A stretch of DNA of 64,000 bases from JBNGOQ01 sp050589645 (GCF_050589645.1 NZ_JBNGOQ010000002.1:868001-932000), one strand, 5' to 3'; positions 49,526-58,054 are shown, numbered from the stretch's first letter. A program made the numbers and translations. The notes: generated by a model from the letters alone, not told the origin.

Positions 49526-50177
49526 AGCGGTCGAGACAAAAGACCTTCAGCATAAACTTTTGGCCCCCTCCATTTGGGTTCGGGAAAATCATTCACCACT
49601 AGTGAGTTTGTTAGATACTAGTTTTAATTTGATTTTTGAACCTTCAATATCAAAAGACTATCAGTACCTCGTCAGAGAAGATATATTCATAAAAATAGGC
49701 CGAATCAGCAAACAATTGGATAGGCAAAATAAAATTTTGATTGTTCGTTCTGCTTGGAGATCTTCTGAACATCAACAACTTTTATGGGATTCCAAATTTG
49801 CCTACTACCGGAAAGAACATCCCGAAAAATCGAATACTGAAATCAGAGAAATCATAAGCTATTTTATCGCTTCCCCAACAATGTCCATGCACGGTACAGG
49901 CGGAGCAGTAGATGCTTTGATTTATGACAAACTTGAAGATCGTGTGATGGATTTTGGCACCAACAACGGATTGGAGATTAATCTTTCAAAAAAATGCTAT
50001 CCCTACTATCCAGATATTAGTCCTGAGGCGAAAAAAAATAGGGCACTTCTAATCGGTCTATTTGAAGACGAAGATTTTGTATGTGATTTGAAGGAATATT
50101 GGCATTTTGATTACGGCAATGTTGTTTGGGCCATTGAAAAAGAAAAGGAATATGCCATTTATGGACCCATAACTTAG
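49503..50177 (+). CDS. VanX-like D-Ala-D-Ala dipeptidase (peptidase M15D)
   Basis: 224 residues. The zinc site motifs of M15D peptidases are intact: SMHGTGGAVD (His130, Asp137) and EYWH (Glu198, His201); Arg86 in VRSAWRSSEH is the transition-state arginine. No signal peptide, so it is cytoplasmic like VanX and DdpX. It hydrolyses D,D-dipeptides. With the racemase and DUF1611 protein it forms a three-gene overlapping unit that could turn D-amino-acid dipeptides into usable L-amino acids. Confidence 0.9.
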   Translation: MNVQTYCEAVETKDLQHKLLAPSIWVRENHSPLVSLLDTSFNLIFEPSISKDYQYLVREDIFIKIGRISKQLDRQNKILIVRSAWRSSEHQQLLWDSKFAYYRKEHPEKSNTEIREIISYFIASPTMSMHGTGGAVDALIYDKLEDRVMDFGTNNGLEINLSKKCYPYYPDISPEAKKNRALLIGLFEDEDFVCDLKEYWHFDYGNVVWAIEKEKEYAIYGPIT

Positions 50178-50294
50178 CTATGTCAACCCACTGAATGAAA
50201 AGTAAGGGTTTTATTACTATCTTCGAAACCCTTGAATTGACTTCCCTGTTAAAACAAAAAAACGTTTGCAAGATAATTATTATCGTTTACTATA

Positions 50295-50327
50295 AAGAAA
50301 AAAAGAGGGCTTTTGCCCTCTTTAAAT
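50295..50327 (-). terminator. Terminator after the 40-residue ORF
   Basis: On the minus strand AAAGAGGGC and GCCCTCTTT pair with a 4-nt loop, followed by TTTTTCTTTA. The plus strand side has only TTTAAATAG, so it mainly serves the minus-strand gene at 50339. Confidence 0.75.
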
Positions 50328-50338
50328 AGTACTGGTCC

Positions 50339-50461
50339 TTAAGAAAAACGTATTAGTTTTAAGGCATTATGCCTCCGGTGATTTTTCCAGCTCTCATGGC
50401 GGGTCAATGGCCTGTCAATACTATTATTGTTGTCTTTAGGTTCTTTCTTCGTATGCTTCAT
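50339..50461 (-). CDS. 40-residue basic small protein with its own promoter and terminator
   Basis: ATG 50461 to TAA 50339 encodes MKHTKKEPKDNNNSIDRPLT followed by RHESWKNHRRHNALKLIRFS. The ATG follows GAGAAGGAATT. A TATCTTTG box lies at 50538-50531 and a stem-loop terminator begins 12 nt after the stop, so the unit looks like a complete independent gene. It is rich in His, Arg and Lys, and the end could be an amphipathic helix. Function unknown. Confidence 0.6.
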   Translation of the reverse strand: MKHTKKEPKDNNNSIDRPLTRHESWKNHRRHNALKLIRFS

Positions 50462-50530
50462 AATTCCTTCTCTATTTGCTTACTTGTGATAGGCGTAATA
50501 CACACCTTTATCTACACATCTTACAAGATG

Positions 50531-50538
50531 CAAAGATA
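50531..50538 (-). promoter_or_regulatory. -7 box TATCTTTG before the 40-residue ORF
   Basis: Perfect TAnnTTTG on the minus strand. The -33 TTG is not visible at the expected distance. It leaves a leader of about 65 nt. Confidence 0.5.
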
Positions 50539-50948
50539 GTTGAAACATAACACTATTAGATCAGGTTTAACACGACACTAAGACAGATAAAATGCGGGAT
50601 ACAAGCTATTTGAACACCTAGAATTTTGACTCAGTCCGCCTGCCGATAGCACCCTTCCAAAGCCAATTAACCCCATACAACTGTTATCCACTCTTAAAAC
50701 GCCTTACTAATAGCTTAAAATGTCCTTTTGGCTAAAAATAGTCTTTCGCCAGCGGCTAAAGTTCCCATAGTTTCTTTTCTGTCAGAATCACTTCGTTTTT
50801 CATGACCACAGACTTTCAGATTAAAAGAACCTGGGCAAATAGTATCTTATCCGTAATATACAATGTGTGATTTATGTAAGATTGGCTTGAATTAGTATAA
50901 GAAGCTCGGGTACGGGAAATCCTATCTTTATAATTAAACCTAATTACT
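50539..50948. other. Gene-free spacer upstream of the prohibitin gene
   Basis: About 400 nt without a credible ORF. TATCTTTA at about 50922-50929, close to the -7 consensus, may serve the prohibitin gene. No repeat or RNA gene recognised. Confidence 0.4.
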
Positions 50949-51800
50949 ATGGATAATGACCCTATGGGTGAGATAAAAAGCGTATTGAAAAAAGGTCAGT
51001 GGAGAAATCTGATCATTATTACTGCATTAATGGTATTACTATTTGCATTTAAACCATGGGTTCAGATTGGTGCCGGTGAGCGAGGCGTTGTCCAGAATTT
51101 TGGTGCAGTTCAGGACAAAGTATTGAATGAAGGCATCCACTTCAAAATTCCAATAGTGCAAACCGTCATTTTAATGGACGTAAAAATTCAAAAAGCGATG
51201 ACAGATGCTGCCTCTTCATCCTCTGACTTGCAGGATGTGGATTTATCCGTAGCCCTTAATTATCACATTATACCCGATAAAGCCAATTTGGTATATCAAA
51301 CTATTGGCGTGCAATTTAAGGAGCGGATCATTGACCCTGCCATTCAGGAAGTAATGAAAGCGGTGTCGGCCAGATATACTGCCGAGGAATTGATTACCAA
51401 AAGACCGGCGGTCAGTACCGAAATGCAGCAAGCGCTTACATCAAGATTACTCGCATCGAACATATCGGTCGACGCTTTTTCGATTATCTCATTTAGCTTT
51501 TCCCAAACCTTTACCGATGCCATTGAGGCAAAACAAACCGCGGAGCAAAATGCATTGAAGGCAAAAAGGGACCTGGACAGGATTAGGGTCGAAGCAGAAC
51601 AGACCATTGCTGCAGCAACAGCCGAAGCAGAGGCGCTACGGTTACAAAAAATGAATATTTCACCCGACCTTATTGAACTCAGGAAGATAGAAGCAAACCT
51701 TAAGGCCATAGAAAAATGGAACGGGATTTTACCTGAGGTAACGGGTGCAGGGGCAATTCCATTCATTGGAGTAGGTGATGCAATTAAAAACAAAAGATGA
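50949..51800 (+). CDS. Prohibitin family (SPFH/Band 7) membrane protein
   Basis: 283 residues. One membrane segment (about 19-38) then GAGERGVVQNFGAVQDKVLN, the SPFH start, a band-7 domain to about 190, and a long coiled-coil segment rich in Ala, Glu and Arg (about 195-235, QTAEQNALKAKRDLDRIRVE). It ends with a prohibitin-type C-terminus. Such proteins oligomerise into large membrane rings and may organise microdomains or control membrane proteases. The next gene overlaps its stop (ATGA), implying coexpression. Confidence 0.92.
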   Translation: MDNDPMGEIKSVLKKGQWRNLIIITALMVLLFAFKPWVQIGAGERGVVQNFGAVQDKVLNEGIHFKIPIVQTVILMDVKIQKAMTDAASSSSDLQDVDLSVALNYHIIPDKANLVYQTIGVQFKERIIDPAIQEVMKAVSARYTAEELITKRPAVSTEMQQALTSRLLASNISVDAFSIISFSFSQTFTDAIEAKQTAEQNALKAKRDLDRIRVEAEQTIAAATAEAEALRLQKMNISPDLIELRKIEANLKAIEKWNGILPEVTGAGAIPFIGVGDAIKNKR

Positions 51801-52051
51801 GAATATCTTTGGATTTGAATACAGAATCCATAATTATTGGGTTAGTGTTCATCCACCTTATAGTGGGCAGCATTCGAGGGCTGTATAGATATCGAATGAT
51901 TGAAAAATACCAATACAACTACTATGGCGACCATCCCATGAATCTTTTGGGCAAACTAGCACACAATTGGTTAACTGGCACTTTCAGTTCGACTACTTTT
52001 TTACTTTCAGCTTCCTTGACTATTATGCTGTTTTTATTCTTCAATGCATGA
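51797..52051 (+). CDS. Small two-span membrane protein coupled to prohibitin
   Basis: 84 residues with two hydrophobic segments (about 11-27 and 65-82) separated by a charged, Tyr-rich loop with RYRMIEKYQYNYYGDH. It begins in an ATGA overlap with the prohibitin stop. Two membrane spans around a short loop suit a partner that sits beside the SPFH ring. No known family recognised. Confidence 0.7.
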   Translation: MRISLDLNTESIIIGLVFIHLIVGSIRGLYRYRMIEKYQYNYYGDHPMNLLGKLAHNWLTGTFSSTTFLLSASLTIMLFLFFNA

Positions 52052-52284
52052 ATTGATTAACAAGGCAAGGAATCATCCGTGGGGTTGAATCTTTATTAGA
52101 CCCGAAATGTTATCGGTAATCACGCAGCAATTCTTATCGTTTAAAACCAAGTGATTTTATGAATCCGACTTTTGGCAAGGCTTAAAAATCTGTGAACTTC
52201 AGAATCTATGGCAAAAGAGTTGATGCCTAAACCCTAGTAAGAACTGAAAATCGTGGTTGATGCATCAATTTTGAAATATCACTC

Positions 52285-52620
52285 TTAAAGGTGTTGCCCT
52301 GGCATAAGCTTTTGTAAGCGTATTATCGTCGATATCTCTTTACTACCATCGTGCCAAACCATTACATCCTTGGTAAACGAGATTATGAAATTTTCCCCAA
52401 TGTGTTTGTCAAAATGTAATGGGTGCTTTTTGAGTATTACGGACAGGACTTCGTTGAAGACCAATATTCCTTCGACTTCCGGACCAGTTTTGCAACAAAA
52501 AGAATAACCGCCCTCAACACGCCCTAGGTAAACCCCCTCTATCTGTCCTATCTGGTTTGTCTCCTGGGAAGGGGAAATGACAAATGAAGACAGTATGATT
52601 AAGAATAGTGTTATCTGCAT
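52285..52620 (-). CDS. Small exported protein, unknown function
   Basis: 111 residues: signal peptide (about 1-19, FVISPSQ) then a mature part of about 90 residues with two adjacent cysteines (SFCCKTG) and a strand-rich middle (EGVYLGRVEGGYS, IGENFIISFTKDVMVWHDG). No family recognised. It follows the methyltransferase gene by 98 nt on the same strand, too far to assume an operon. Confidence 0.55.
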   Translation of the reverse strand: MQITLFLIILSSFVISPSQETNQIGQIEGVYLGRVEGGYSFCCKTGPEVEGILVFNEVLSVILKKHPLHFDKHIGENFIISFTKDVMVWHDGSKEISTIIRLQKLMPGQHL

Positions 52621-52718
52621 AATTAGCTTTTTGTCTTTTCCGAGGCGTTTTTGAAGGTGCTGTTTTATCAGATTTTGACTTTCCCGCTTGATCTACTGTT
52701 TACCGTGTTTACCCTAAG

Positions 52719-53624
52719 CTATATTTTCTCGAATACGAATCTATAATGATCCATTATTTCTTTTTCAAAGCATATTTTGTTAGGGCTAATTTTAAAAACA
52801 GCTACCTGGTGCCTAAATTCCTTATCCATAATGTATTTCGGAATTAAGGACAAATAAAGTCCGTACTTTTTCAGATTAAACTTCCTGAACCTCTTTCGCC
52901 ATTGGCGTATCGTCTCAATATAATCCAACCTTCCACTGCTTTGGGAAATGAGTTTAAAGTTCGGTTCGGCGTTTCTTATTACCATTTCCGGGCCGTAGGG
53001 AAGCCATGAACCCGGAAACTCCTTGACCATTAGGGCCATAACATGGGCGGCCGAACCTTTTTTGGCCTTGACATCCAAATCTTCATAGTCGATCATATTT
53101 TTGCTAAAGGTCATCGTTTGCATATAAACCATTCCTCCGCGGGGCATTAAGTTGGCAAGTGTCTCAAAAAAATCTCGATATACTTTTTCTTGTTTACCTT
53201 CTTTCCATTCGTCAATGGAACAGAAATGTTCCAATCCTCCTATACAAGCTATGGCGTCAAACGTTCCAAAATCTTGAGGTTTTACATAACGACAATCCTT
53301 GACCAATACCTTCAGTCCGTTCTTTTGGCAGGCTTCTGCCTGCCCGTTCGACAGCGTTAGTCCAATACTGGTCGCCCCCCTTTCCCGGGTAATGTAGTGA
53401 GAGAAAGGCCCCCAGCCACAGGCCATATCCAGTACCCTGCTTTCTTGATTTATCTTCAGACTATCGGCTATGAATTTGTTCTTTGCCAGTTGTGCTTCCT
53501 CCAAGGACATTGAAAAATCGCCATCGTACTTAGCTCCGCTATAATCCCCTGTTTCGCCCATACTTAAACGGAATATTTTGTCTATGGTGGTATATGTAAA
53601 ATCCAAATCCTTTTTATCTGCCAT
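52719..53624 (-). CDS. SAM-dependent methyltransferase of the cyclopropane-fatty-acid synthase family
   Basis: 301 residues. The SAM-binding motif is VLDMACGWGPFS (64-75), followed by GLTLSNGQAEACQ (product-side motif of CFA/MMA synthases) and CIGGLEHF near 130, containing the conserved Glu-His seen in cyclopropane synthases. The C-terminal TIRQWRKRFRKF also matches that family. CFA synthases transfer a methyl group to unsaturated lipid chains. A fatty acid desaturase gene starts 0.8 kb away in the opposite direction, a plausible partner. Confidence 0.87.
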   Translation of the reverse strand: MADKKDLDFTYTTIDKIFRLSMGETGDYSGAKYDGDFSMSLEEAQLAKNKFIADSLKINQESRVLDMACGWGPFSHYITRERGATSIGLTLSNGQAEACQKNGLKVLVKDCRYVKPQDFGTFDAIACIGGLEHFCSIDEWKEGKQEKVYRDFFETLANLMPRGGMVYMQTMTFSKNMIDYEDLDVKAKKGSAAHVMALMVKEFPGSWLPYGPEMVIRNAEPNFKLISQSSGRLDYIETIRQWRKRFRKFNLKKYGLYLSLIPKYIMDKEFRHQVAVFKISPNKICFEKEIMDHYRFVFEKI

Positions 53625-54337
53625 TTTTCTACTTTTAAATTTAACTGCCCAGTTTATCGTGGGACATCTTTGAAGAACTGTTTTCCTTGATCAAAATTTT
53701 CCTTCTTCTCCTCTGGATGGTAGTTTATGTTAAAAATACCAAGGTTTAAATGGAGACCAACAAGGTATTTGATGCCAGTGTCGCAATAAATTGTGAAGTG
53801 TTTGTAAATAAGCGCTAAAAATGCCCTTTCCTCTTTTGGTTATAAAGTCTTGGTATATGGTTTAAGAAAGGGTTTTACAAAAATTAAGTTCCTATAAAGA
53901 TAGTCATTAAATCGTTCGCTTCAACTGCATATTTGATATTCTTTAGAGTATGTAAAATACTTATTTTTAAGACTTTAACATATTATTTGAAAGCACTGCT
54001 CTAATTAAACCTACCTTTGCTATTATCTAATAGTTTAGATAGGTTCCCTGCAATCAAGCTCGTTTTGCCGTAATTTGGTTTTTTGCTTGTGCAGTATAGT
54101 AATAGCAATAGTGCTTTAAACCGTTTTTAAACTGAGTTTAAGGAACAACGACCAGATTATATAGGTTGTCCTTGGTGCAAGTATTAATTTTCATTATAGA
54201 TATCCTATTAATTTCTTCACAGTTCCATATTTTCAGCCTCCTACATAGCCCCATTGGGGTAAAAGCTGTTCCATCAGGGACAGGTTCCCCTTTTAATAGT
54301 GTGCTGGTGGGTGTTTTAAAAAGTAAGTAATAATCGT
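53625..54337. other. Long gene-free divergent region between methyltransferase and desaturase
   Basis: No credible ORF in about 700 nt. It contains one good plus-strand promoter (53987-54019). A methyltransferase promoter on the minus strand is expected but I see no perfect -7 match. The sequence is A+T-rich. A long untranslated leader for the desaturase could carry regulation such as temperature sensing. Confidence 0.5.
53987..54019 (+). promoter_or_regulatory. Promoter upstream of the desaturase
   Basis: TTG (53987-53989), a 22-nt spacer and TACCTTTG (54012-54019). The first possible desaturase codon is more than 300 nt downstream, giving a long leader. Confidence 0.55.
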
Positions 54338-54451
54338 ATCAAAAATCCGAAATTCTCGAAAAGAACAGGATCTGACTTTTCAAAAACGTTAAAAATCAAG
54401 GTCAATCAGTATTTTAAGACCAAGGGCATAAGTAAACATGCCAATAACAGC

Positions 54452-55432
54452 ATGATTGCCAAGTCGGTCTTGATGCTTGCATTGTTTATTGTGCCATTGA
54501 CCATCATTAACTTGGGACTTATTACAGGTCCATGGTTACTTTTTCTTCTCTATTTCATCGGTGGACTTGGAATGGCCGGAATTGGGATGGGCATTATGCA
54601 CGATGCCATCCATGGTTCGTATTCGCGGAACAAGACTGTTAACAGGTTTATGGGATACACAATGAACCTTATAGGTGCCAGTGCGACTGTATGGAGGATA
54701 CAACATAATGTATTGCATCATACCTATCCTAACATCACAGGGGCGGATGATGACATCAATGCTCCCTTTTTTCTTCGTTTCTCCCCTAATGCCAAAAGAT
54801 ATTGGTTACATCGGTTTCAGTTCGTGTACGCGTGGTTTTTTTATTGTTTATCAACAATCTCCTGGGTCACCACCAAGGATTTTGTCCGGATCAATCGTTA
54901 CAGAAAGATGGGCTTTTTAAACAAAAAAAACGAGTTCCGCAAAGAGATCTCCATAGTGATCCTATGGAAACTCATCTACTATAGTTTTGCCCTGGTCCTA
55001 CCGTTGATTATTGTACCTATTGAACCTTGGATTATTATACTCGCTTTTATCAGCATGCATCTGGTAACGGGATTTTTGATCAGTACAGTATTCCAGATTG
55101 CGCATATTATGCCCGGGGTAGCGTTTCCCATGCCAGACGAAAATGGTCTGATCGCCGGTGACTGGTCTATGCACCAAATGGCTACAACCACTAATTTTGC
55201 GCCTCGAAGCGGACTTTTCTCATGGTTGATCGGAGGGTTAAATTACCAGGTGGAGCATCATTTATTGCCTAACATCTGTCACATACATTATAAGAACCTA
55301 TCGGGCATTGTAGCCGAGACGGCCAAAGAGTTTGGGATGCCCTATCATACCCAAAAAACCCTTGGTGGTGCCATTTGGAATCATATTAAAATGCTACATC
55401 TGTTAGGGAAAAGGACGGCAATTGCCACATAA
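54452..55432 (+). CDS. Membrane fatty acid desaturase with an uncertain N-terminus
   Basis: 326 residues from ATG 54452, with four or more membrane helices and all three His boxes: HDAIHG (HxxxH), HNVLHH (HxxxHH) and QVEHHLLP (QxxHH). Family members have about 360 residues. The same frame is open upstream to 54320 and reads KNPKFSKRTGSDFSKTLKIK and KGISKHANN before the ATG, typical desaturase N-terminal sequence, yet no ATG, GTG or TTG lies there. The start may be an ATC/ATA codon near 54338, or a frameshift lies further up. Probably a front-end or acyl-lipid desaturase acting in the inner membrane. Confidence 0.88.
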   Translation: MIAKSVLMLALFIVPLTIINLGLITGPWLLFLLYFIGGLGMAGIGMGIMHDAIHGSYSRNKTVNRFMGYTMNLIGASATVWRIQHNVLHHTYPNITGADDDINAPFFLRFSPNAKRYWLHRFQFVYAWFFYCLSTISWVTTKDFVRINRYRKMGFLNKKNEFRKEISIVILWKLIYYSFALVLPLIIVPIEPWIIILAFISMHLVTGFLISTVFQIAHIMPGVAFPMPDENGLIAGDWSMHQMATTTNFAPRSGLFSWLIGGLNYQVEHHLLPNICHIHYKNLSGIVAETAKEFGMPYHTQKTLGGAIWNHIKMLHLLGKRTAIAT

Positions 55433-55453
55433 CAAACATCCAATTCGTAATGC

Positions 55454-55690
55454 GTGCAACGAATACAATACTACCGAAAATGGTACTGTTTTCCTCAATG
55501 TGCAAAGGGAGGGAAAGGTGAGCGTGGCAACCGCAATATTGACCAACTAATCTTGTTTTATTCCTGTGTTCAAAAGGCTATACTTAAAAGATTTCTTATG
55601 TCTATTCACAGTATCTATGGCCCTGGATCAAAACGTTTTGAGTTTAAACTGGACTGCAAACAATGCATCGATCAAGTTCATTTAAAATAA
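55454..55690 (+). CDS. Doubtful small ORF after the desaturase
   Basis: 78 codons from a GTG. The last 30, from an internal ATG at 55601, read MSIHSIYGPGSKRFEFKLDC followed by KQCIDQVHLK and resemble the C-terminal end of a larger enzyme with a Cys pair; the first part looks like translated spacer. It is either a decayed fragment or a short peptide gene. I do not claim a family. Confidence 0.25.
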   Translation: MQRIQYYRKWYCFPQCAKGGKGERGNRNIDQLILFYSCVQKAILKRFLMSIHSIYGPGSKRFEFKLDCKQCIDQVHLK

Positions 55691-55795
55691 AAGATCAATC
55701 CTGTAGATTATTTGGCACCCATTTTTAAAATGCGGACTATGCATTGATTAGGAAAAAATCTATAGCCTCGTCCATATTGGTCCATTTATGTAATT

Positions 55796-55832
55796 AAATA
55801 AAAAAACCATCCCTGGGGATGGTTTTTTTATT
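55796..55832. terminator. Bidirectional terminator after cspA
   Basis: AACCATCCC and GGGATGGTT pair with a 2-nt loop, with runs of A before and T after, so it can act on both strands. On the minus strand it ends the cold shock gene at 55846. Confidence 0.85.
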
Positions 55833-55845
55833 CCTTGCAGAATCT

Positions 55846-56043
55846 TTAATCCAGTGCTAATTTTACCTGGACCGCATTCATGCCTTTTTCTCCTCTTTCC
55901 AAGACAAATTCAACTTCGTCGTTGTCGCGAATCTTATCAATCAGACCCGTTTGATGCACAAATACATCCTCATCTGAATCCTGGGGCTTAATAAAACCAA
56001 ATCCTTTGGTGTTATTGAAAAATTTTACCGTTCCTTTTTGCAT
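55846..56043 (-). CDS. cspA: Cold shock protein (CspA family)
   Basis: 65 residues from ATG 56043: a single cold-shock OB domain with RNP1 KGFGFIKP and RNP2 VFVHQTG. It is an RNA chaperone that melts secondary structure. The frame is open to 56097 but the extra residues are not conserved. A gene-free stretch of more than 300 nt lies upstream, which suits the long regulatory 5' UTRs of csp genes. Presence on the island with desaturase and cyclopropane synthase fits a low-temperature or membrane-adaptation theme. Confidence 0.92.
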   Translation of the reverse strand: MQKGTVKFFNNTKGFGFIKPQDSDEDVFVHQTGLIDKIRDNDEVEFVLERGEKGMNAVQVKLALD

Positions 56044-56400
56044 TATTTGATGTTTAGTATTAATTATTCTTTTGATTATCTGTTTTAAAATACTCATACG
56101 TTCTTTTACATTTTAAATTGATTCATTAATTCCAAGGAATACCCACATTTCCTTAATAGGATTTCTGTGTTGAACCTTGGCTATTTCGGTCAAACCGGTT
56201 CCTTTTGCGTATTAAATTGCTTGAGAGCAGGGATAAATTAGATCTGTGAAGATAAAAATAATGGCAGGCTATCGAACTTTTAACGCGGTGAAAGTACAAC
56301 TTGTTCAGTCATTAGTTGACAATTATTTGTTAAAAAGCCCTCCATACAGTGTCTCCTGCCCGTACTGCCCTCTTACGCTATTATAAATCATAAAACGGCC
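56044..56400. other. Gene-free region upstream of cspA
   Basis: About 360 nt, no convincing ORF and no perfect TAnnTTTG on the minus strand. Likely holds the csp leader and spacer that joins the IS481 relic. Confidence 0.4.
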
Positions 56401-56419
56401 CGGTCATATAGATATAAAA

Positions 56420-56905
56420 TTGGGTATTGGCCAAGATGTGGATTTTAGGGACAGTTCTTTGGAGCACTTCTATGACCATGCACCAACTTTGAATATCCTT
56501 TGCTATGTACCGTTCTTTTTGAAACCCGTTTGCTCGGCCTCTCCACTTTGTGTTTTTTCAAAATCCGATAGACACTGGATTCAGATGTTATCATCCCACG
56601 ATATCTTTCCAGATACCATTTGATTTGCCCTGGGCCTAGTTCGTTTTCCTTTCTGGGCTGCAATGCCTTTTCGACGACCTCCGGTTTTATTGTCTTGCGA
56701 TGGTTATAGGCCATGGTATTTTCCCAATAATCCCTTTGGGCCATCTTTGTCGAAGGCTTTCTTCCATTTATAGAAAGTTGATTTCGTTACCTCTAATTTC
56801 CTAATAGCTTTCCTATTTGAACCCATCTCTTTAGTATAGGAATATGGTCAACTTCTTTTTAAAATCGACATATTCCTTGATTTCTGGAGTGATAATGGAC
56901 ATAAT
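56420..56905 (-). pseudogene. Relic of an IS481-type transposase
   Basis: On the minus strand the start MDIMSIITPEIKEYVDF is near 56900. A frame change then gives YSYTKEMGSNRKAIRKLEVT and FYKWKKAFDKDGPKGLLGK (helix-turn-helix part), and another change gives the open frame 56744-56445 with HRKTIKPEVVEKALQ, ELGPGQIKWYLERYRG, SSVYRILKKHKVERP and SKLVHGH. It stops where the DDE integrase core should begin, so catalytic residues are missing. It is a frameshifted, 3'-truncated insertion sequence remnant. Confidence 0.75.
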
Positions 56906-56959
56906 GGATGTACCTTGGTCCTCGACCTCATTAGCCCACTAGGGTCAGGGGTACCTACA

Positions 56960-58054
56960 ATGATTAAAAAAGCAAAAACCGATAGACTTTATTTCATAGA
57001 TGCCATGAGAGCTTGGGCAATTTTGATGATGTTACAAGGTCATTTTGTGGCGGCCCTATTGTCAGACGTTTACCGGGACAAGGATGATCTGTTTTTTTCT
57101 ATTTGGAGTTACTTTCGAGGGGTTACGGCCCCCCTATTCTTCACAGTTTCAGGCTTCATCTTTACCTTCTTGCTAGTGCGGGAACATAGCCAGGGCATTT
57201 CCAACCCCCGAGTTGGAAAAGGGATTAAAAGAGGTGTTCAACTCATGGCCATCGGTTATCTATTGCAAATACGTTTTTCCAAGGTATTTAAAGGAGCTAT
57301 CAACGACTCTTATGATATAGTACATGTACTCCAATGCCTGGGCTTGTCCATAATATTGATCGTTTTGGTATATCTGGTTTCCTATAAATCCAAAAGAAAG
57401 GTCTTTCCAGTGCTTTTGTGTTCAATAACCATTTTGCTATTTATTTTCAAAGCCAGTTATGAGCAATGGGATTATTCTTTTATGCCCGAATTTTTATCCA
57501 ACTATTTTACAAAGGCGAATGGTTCGGTCTTTACGATAGCACCTTGGTTCGGGTTTACTTCCTTTGGGGGTTTTTTAGCAGTAGTTTTCGCAAATCAGCA
57601 TACCAAAACCAATTTTTATAGGAACGCAATCATAACTGCACTTTTGGGGGGATATATTTTGGTGGCCAACTCCTATGAAATCATCAGAGATCTCAAGGAA
57701 ATAACCGGGTTGCAATTTTTTCAGGACGCCTTACAGCATACCTATCTTTTTGCTCGTTTAGGTGTTGTGCTATTTGTTTTTGCATTTTTTGTGCTCTTTC
57801 GTCAATATTTCAAAAGCAAGGTACTCCTAAGAATCGGGCAAAAGACCTTACCCATTTATATCTTACATTCCGTTATGCTTTATGGAAGTATTACAGGATT
57901 TGGGCTAAGTAGGTTCTTTTATCATTCACTATCCCCGACATCAGTTGTTTTGGGAGTAACATGTTTTGTCGTTCTTGTCAGTGTAACCGTGATGATTTTG
58001 GATAGAAAAATGAAAATAATCAATAAAAAGTTAATCAAAATATGGTTCCGCTAA
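56960..58054 (+). CDS. Polytopic membrane acyltransferase (heparan-alpha-glucosaminide N-acetyltransferase/DUF1624-like)
   Basis: 364 residues from ATG 56960, about ten hydrophobic segments. The first helix region has DRLYFIDAMRAWAILMMLQG followed by HFVAALLS, the conserved RxxxxH-type pattern of membrane O-/N-acyltransferases, and TAPLFFTVSGFIFTFLL follows. It likely acylates a sugar or lipid at the inner membrane. An in-frame earlier start (56915) overlaps the IS relic. Single gene with no close neighbour on its strand. Confidence 0.82.
   Translation: MIKKAKTDRLYFIDAMRAWAILMMLQGHFVAALLSDVYRDKDDLFFSIWSYFRGVTAPLFFTVSGFIFTFLLVREHSQGISNPRVGKGIKRGVQLMAIGYLLQIRFSKVFKGAINDSYDIVHVLQCLGLSIILIVLVYLVSYKSKRKVFPVLLCSITILLFIFKASYEQWDYSFMPEFLSNYFTKANGSVFTIAPWFGFTSFGGFLAVVFANQHTKTNFYRNAIITALLGGYILVANSYEIIRDLKEITGLQFFQDALQHTYLFARLGVVLFVFAFFVLFRQYFKSKVLLRIGQKTLPIYILHSVMLYGSITGFGLSRFFYHSLSPTSVVLGVTCFVVLVSVTVMILDRKMKIINKKLIKIWFR

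Noticed and set aside
56420..56623. 67-codon plus-strand frame over the IS481 relic
   Set aside because: Antisense of the transposase remnant; no coding features.
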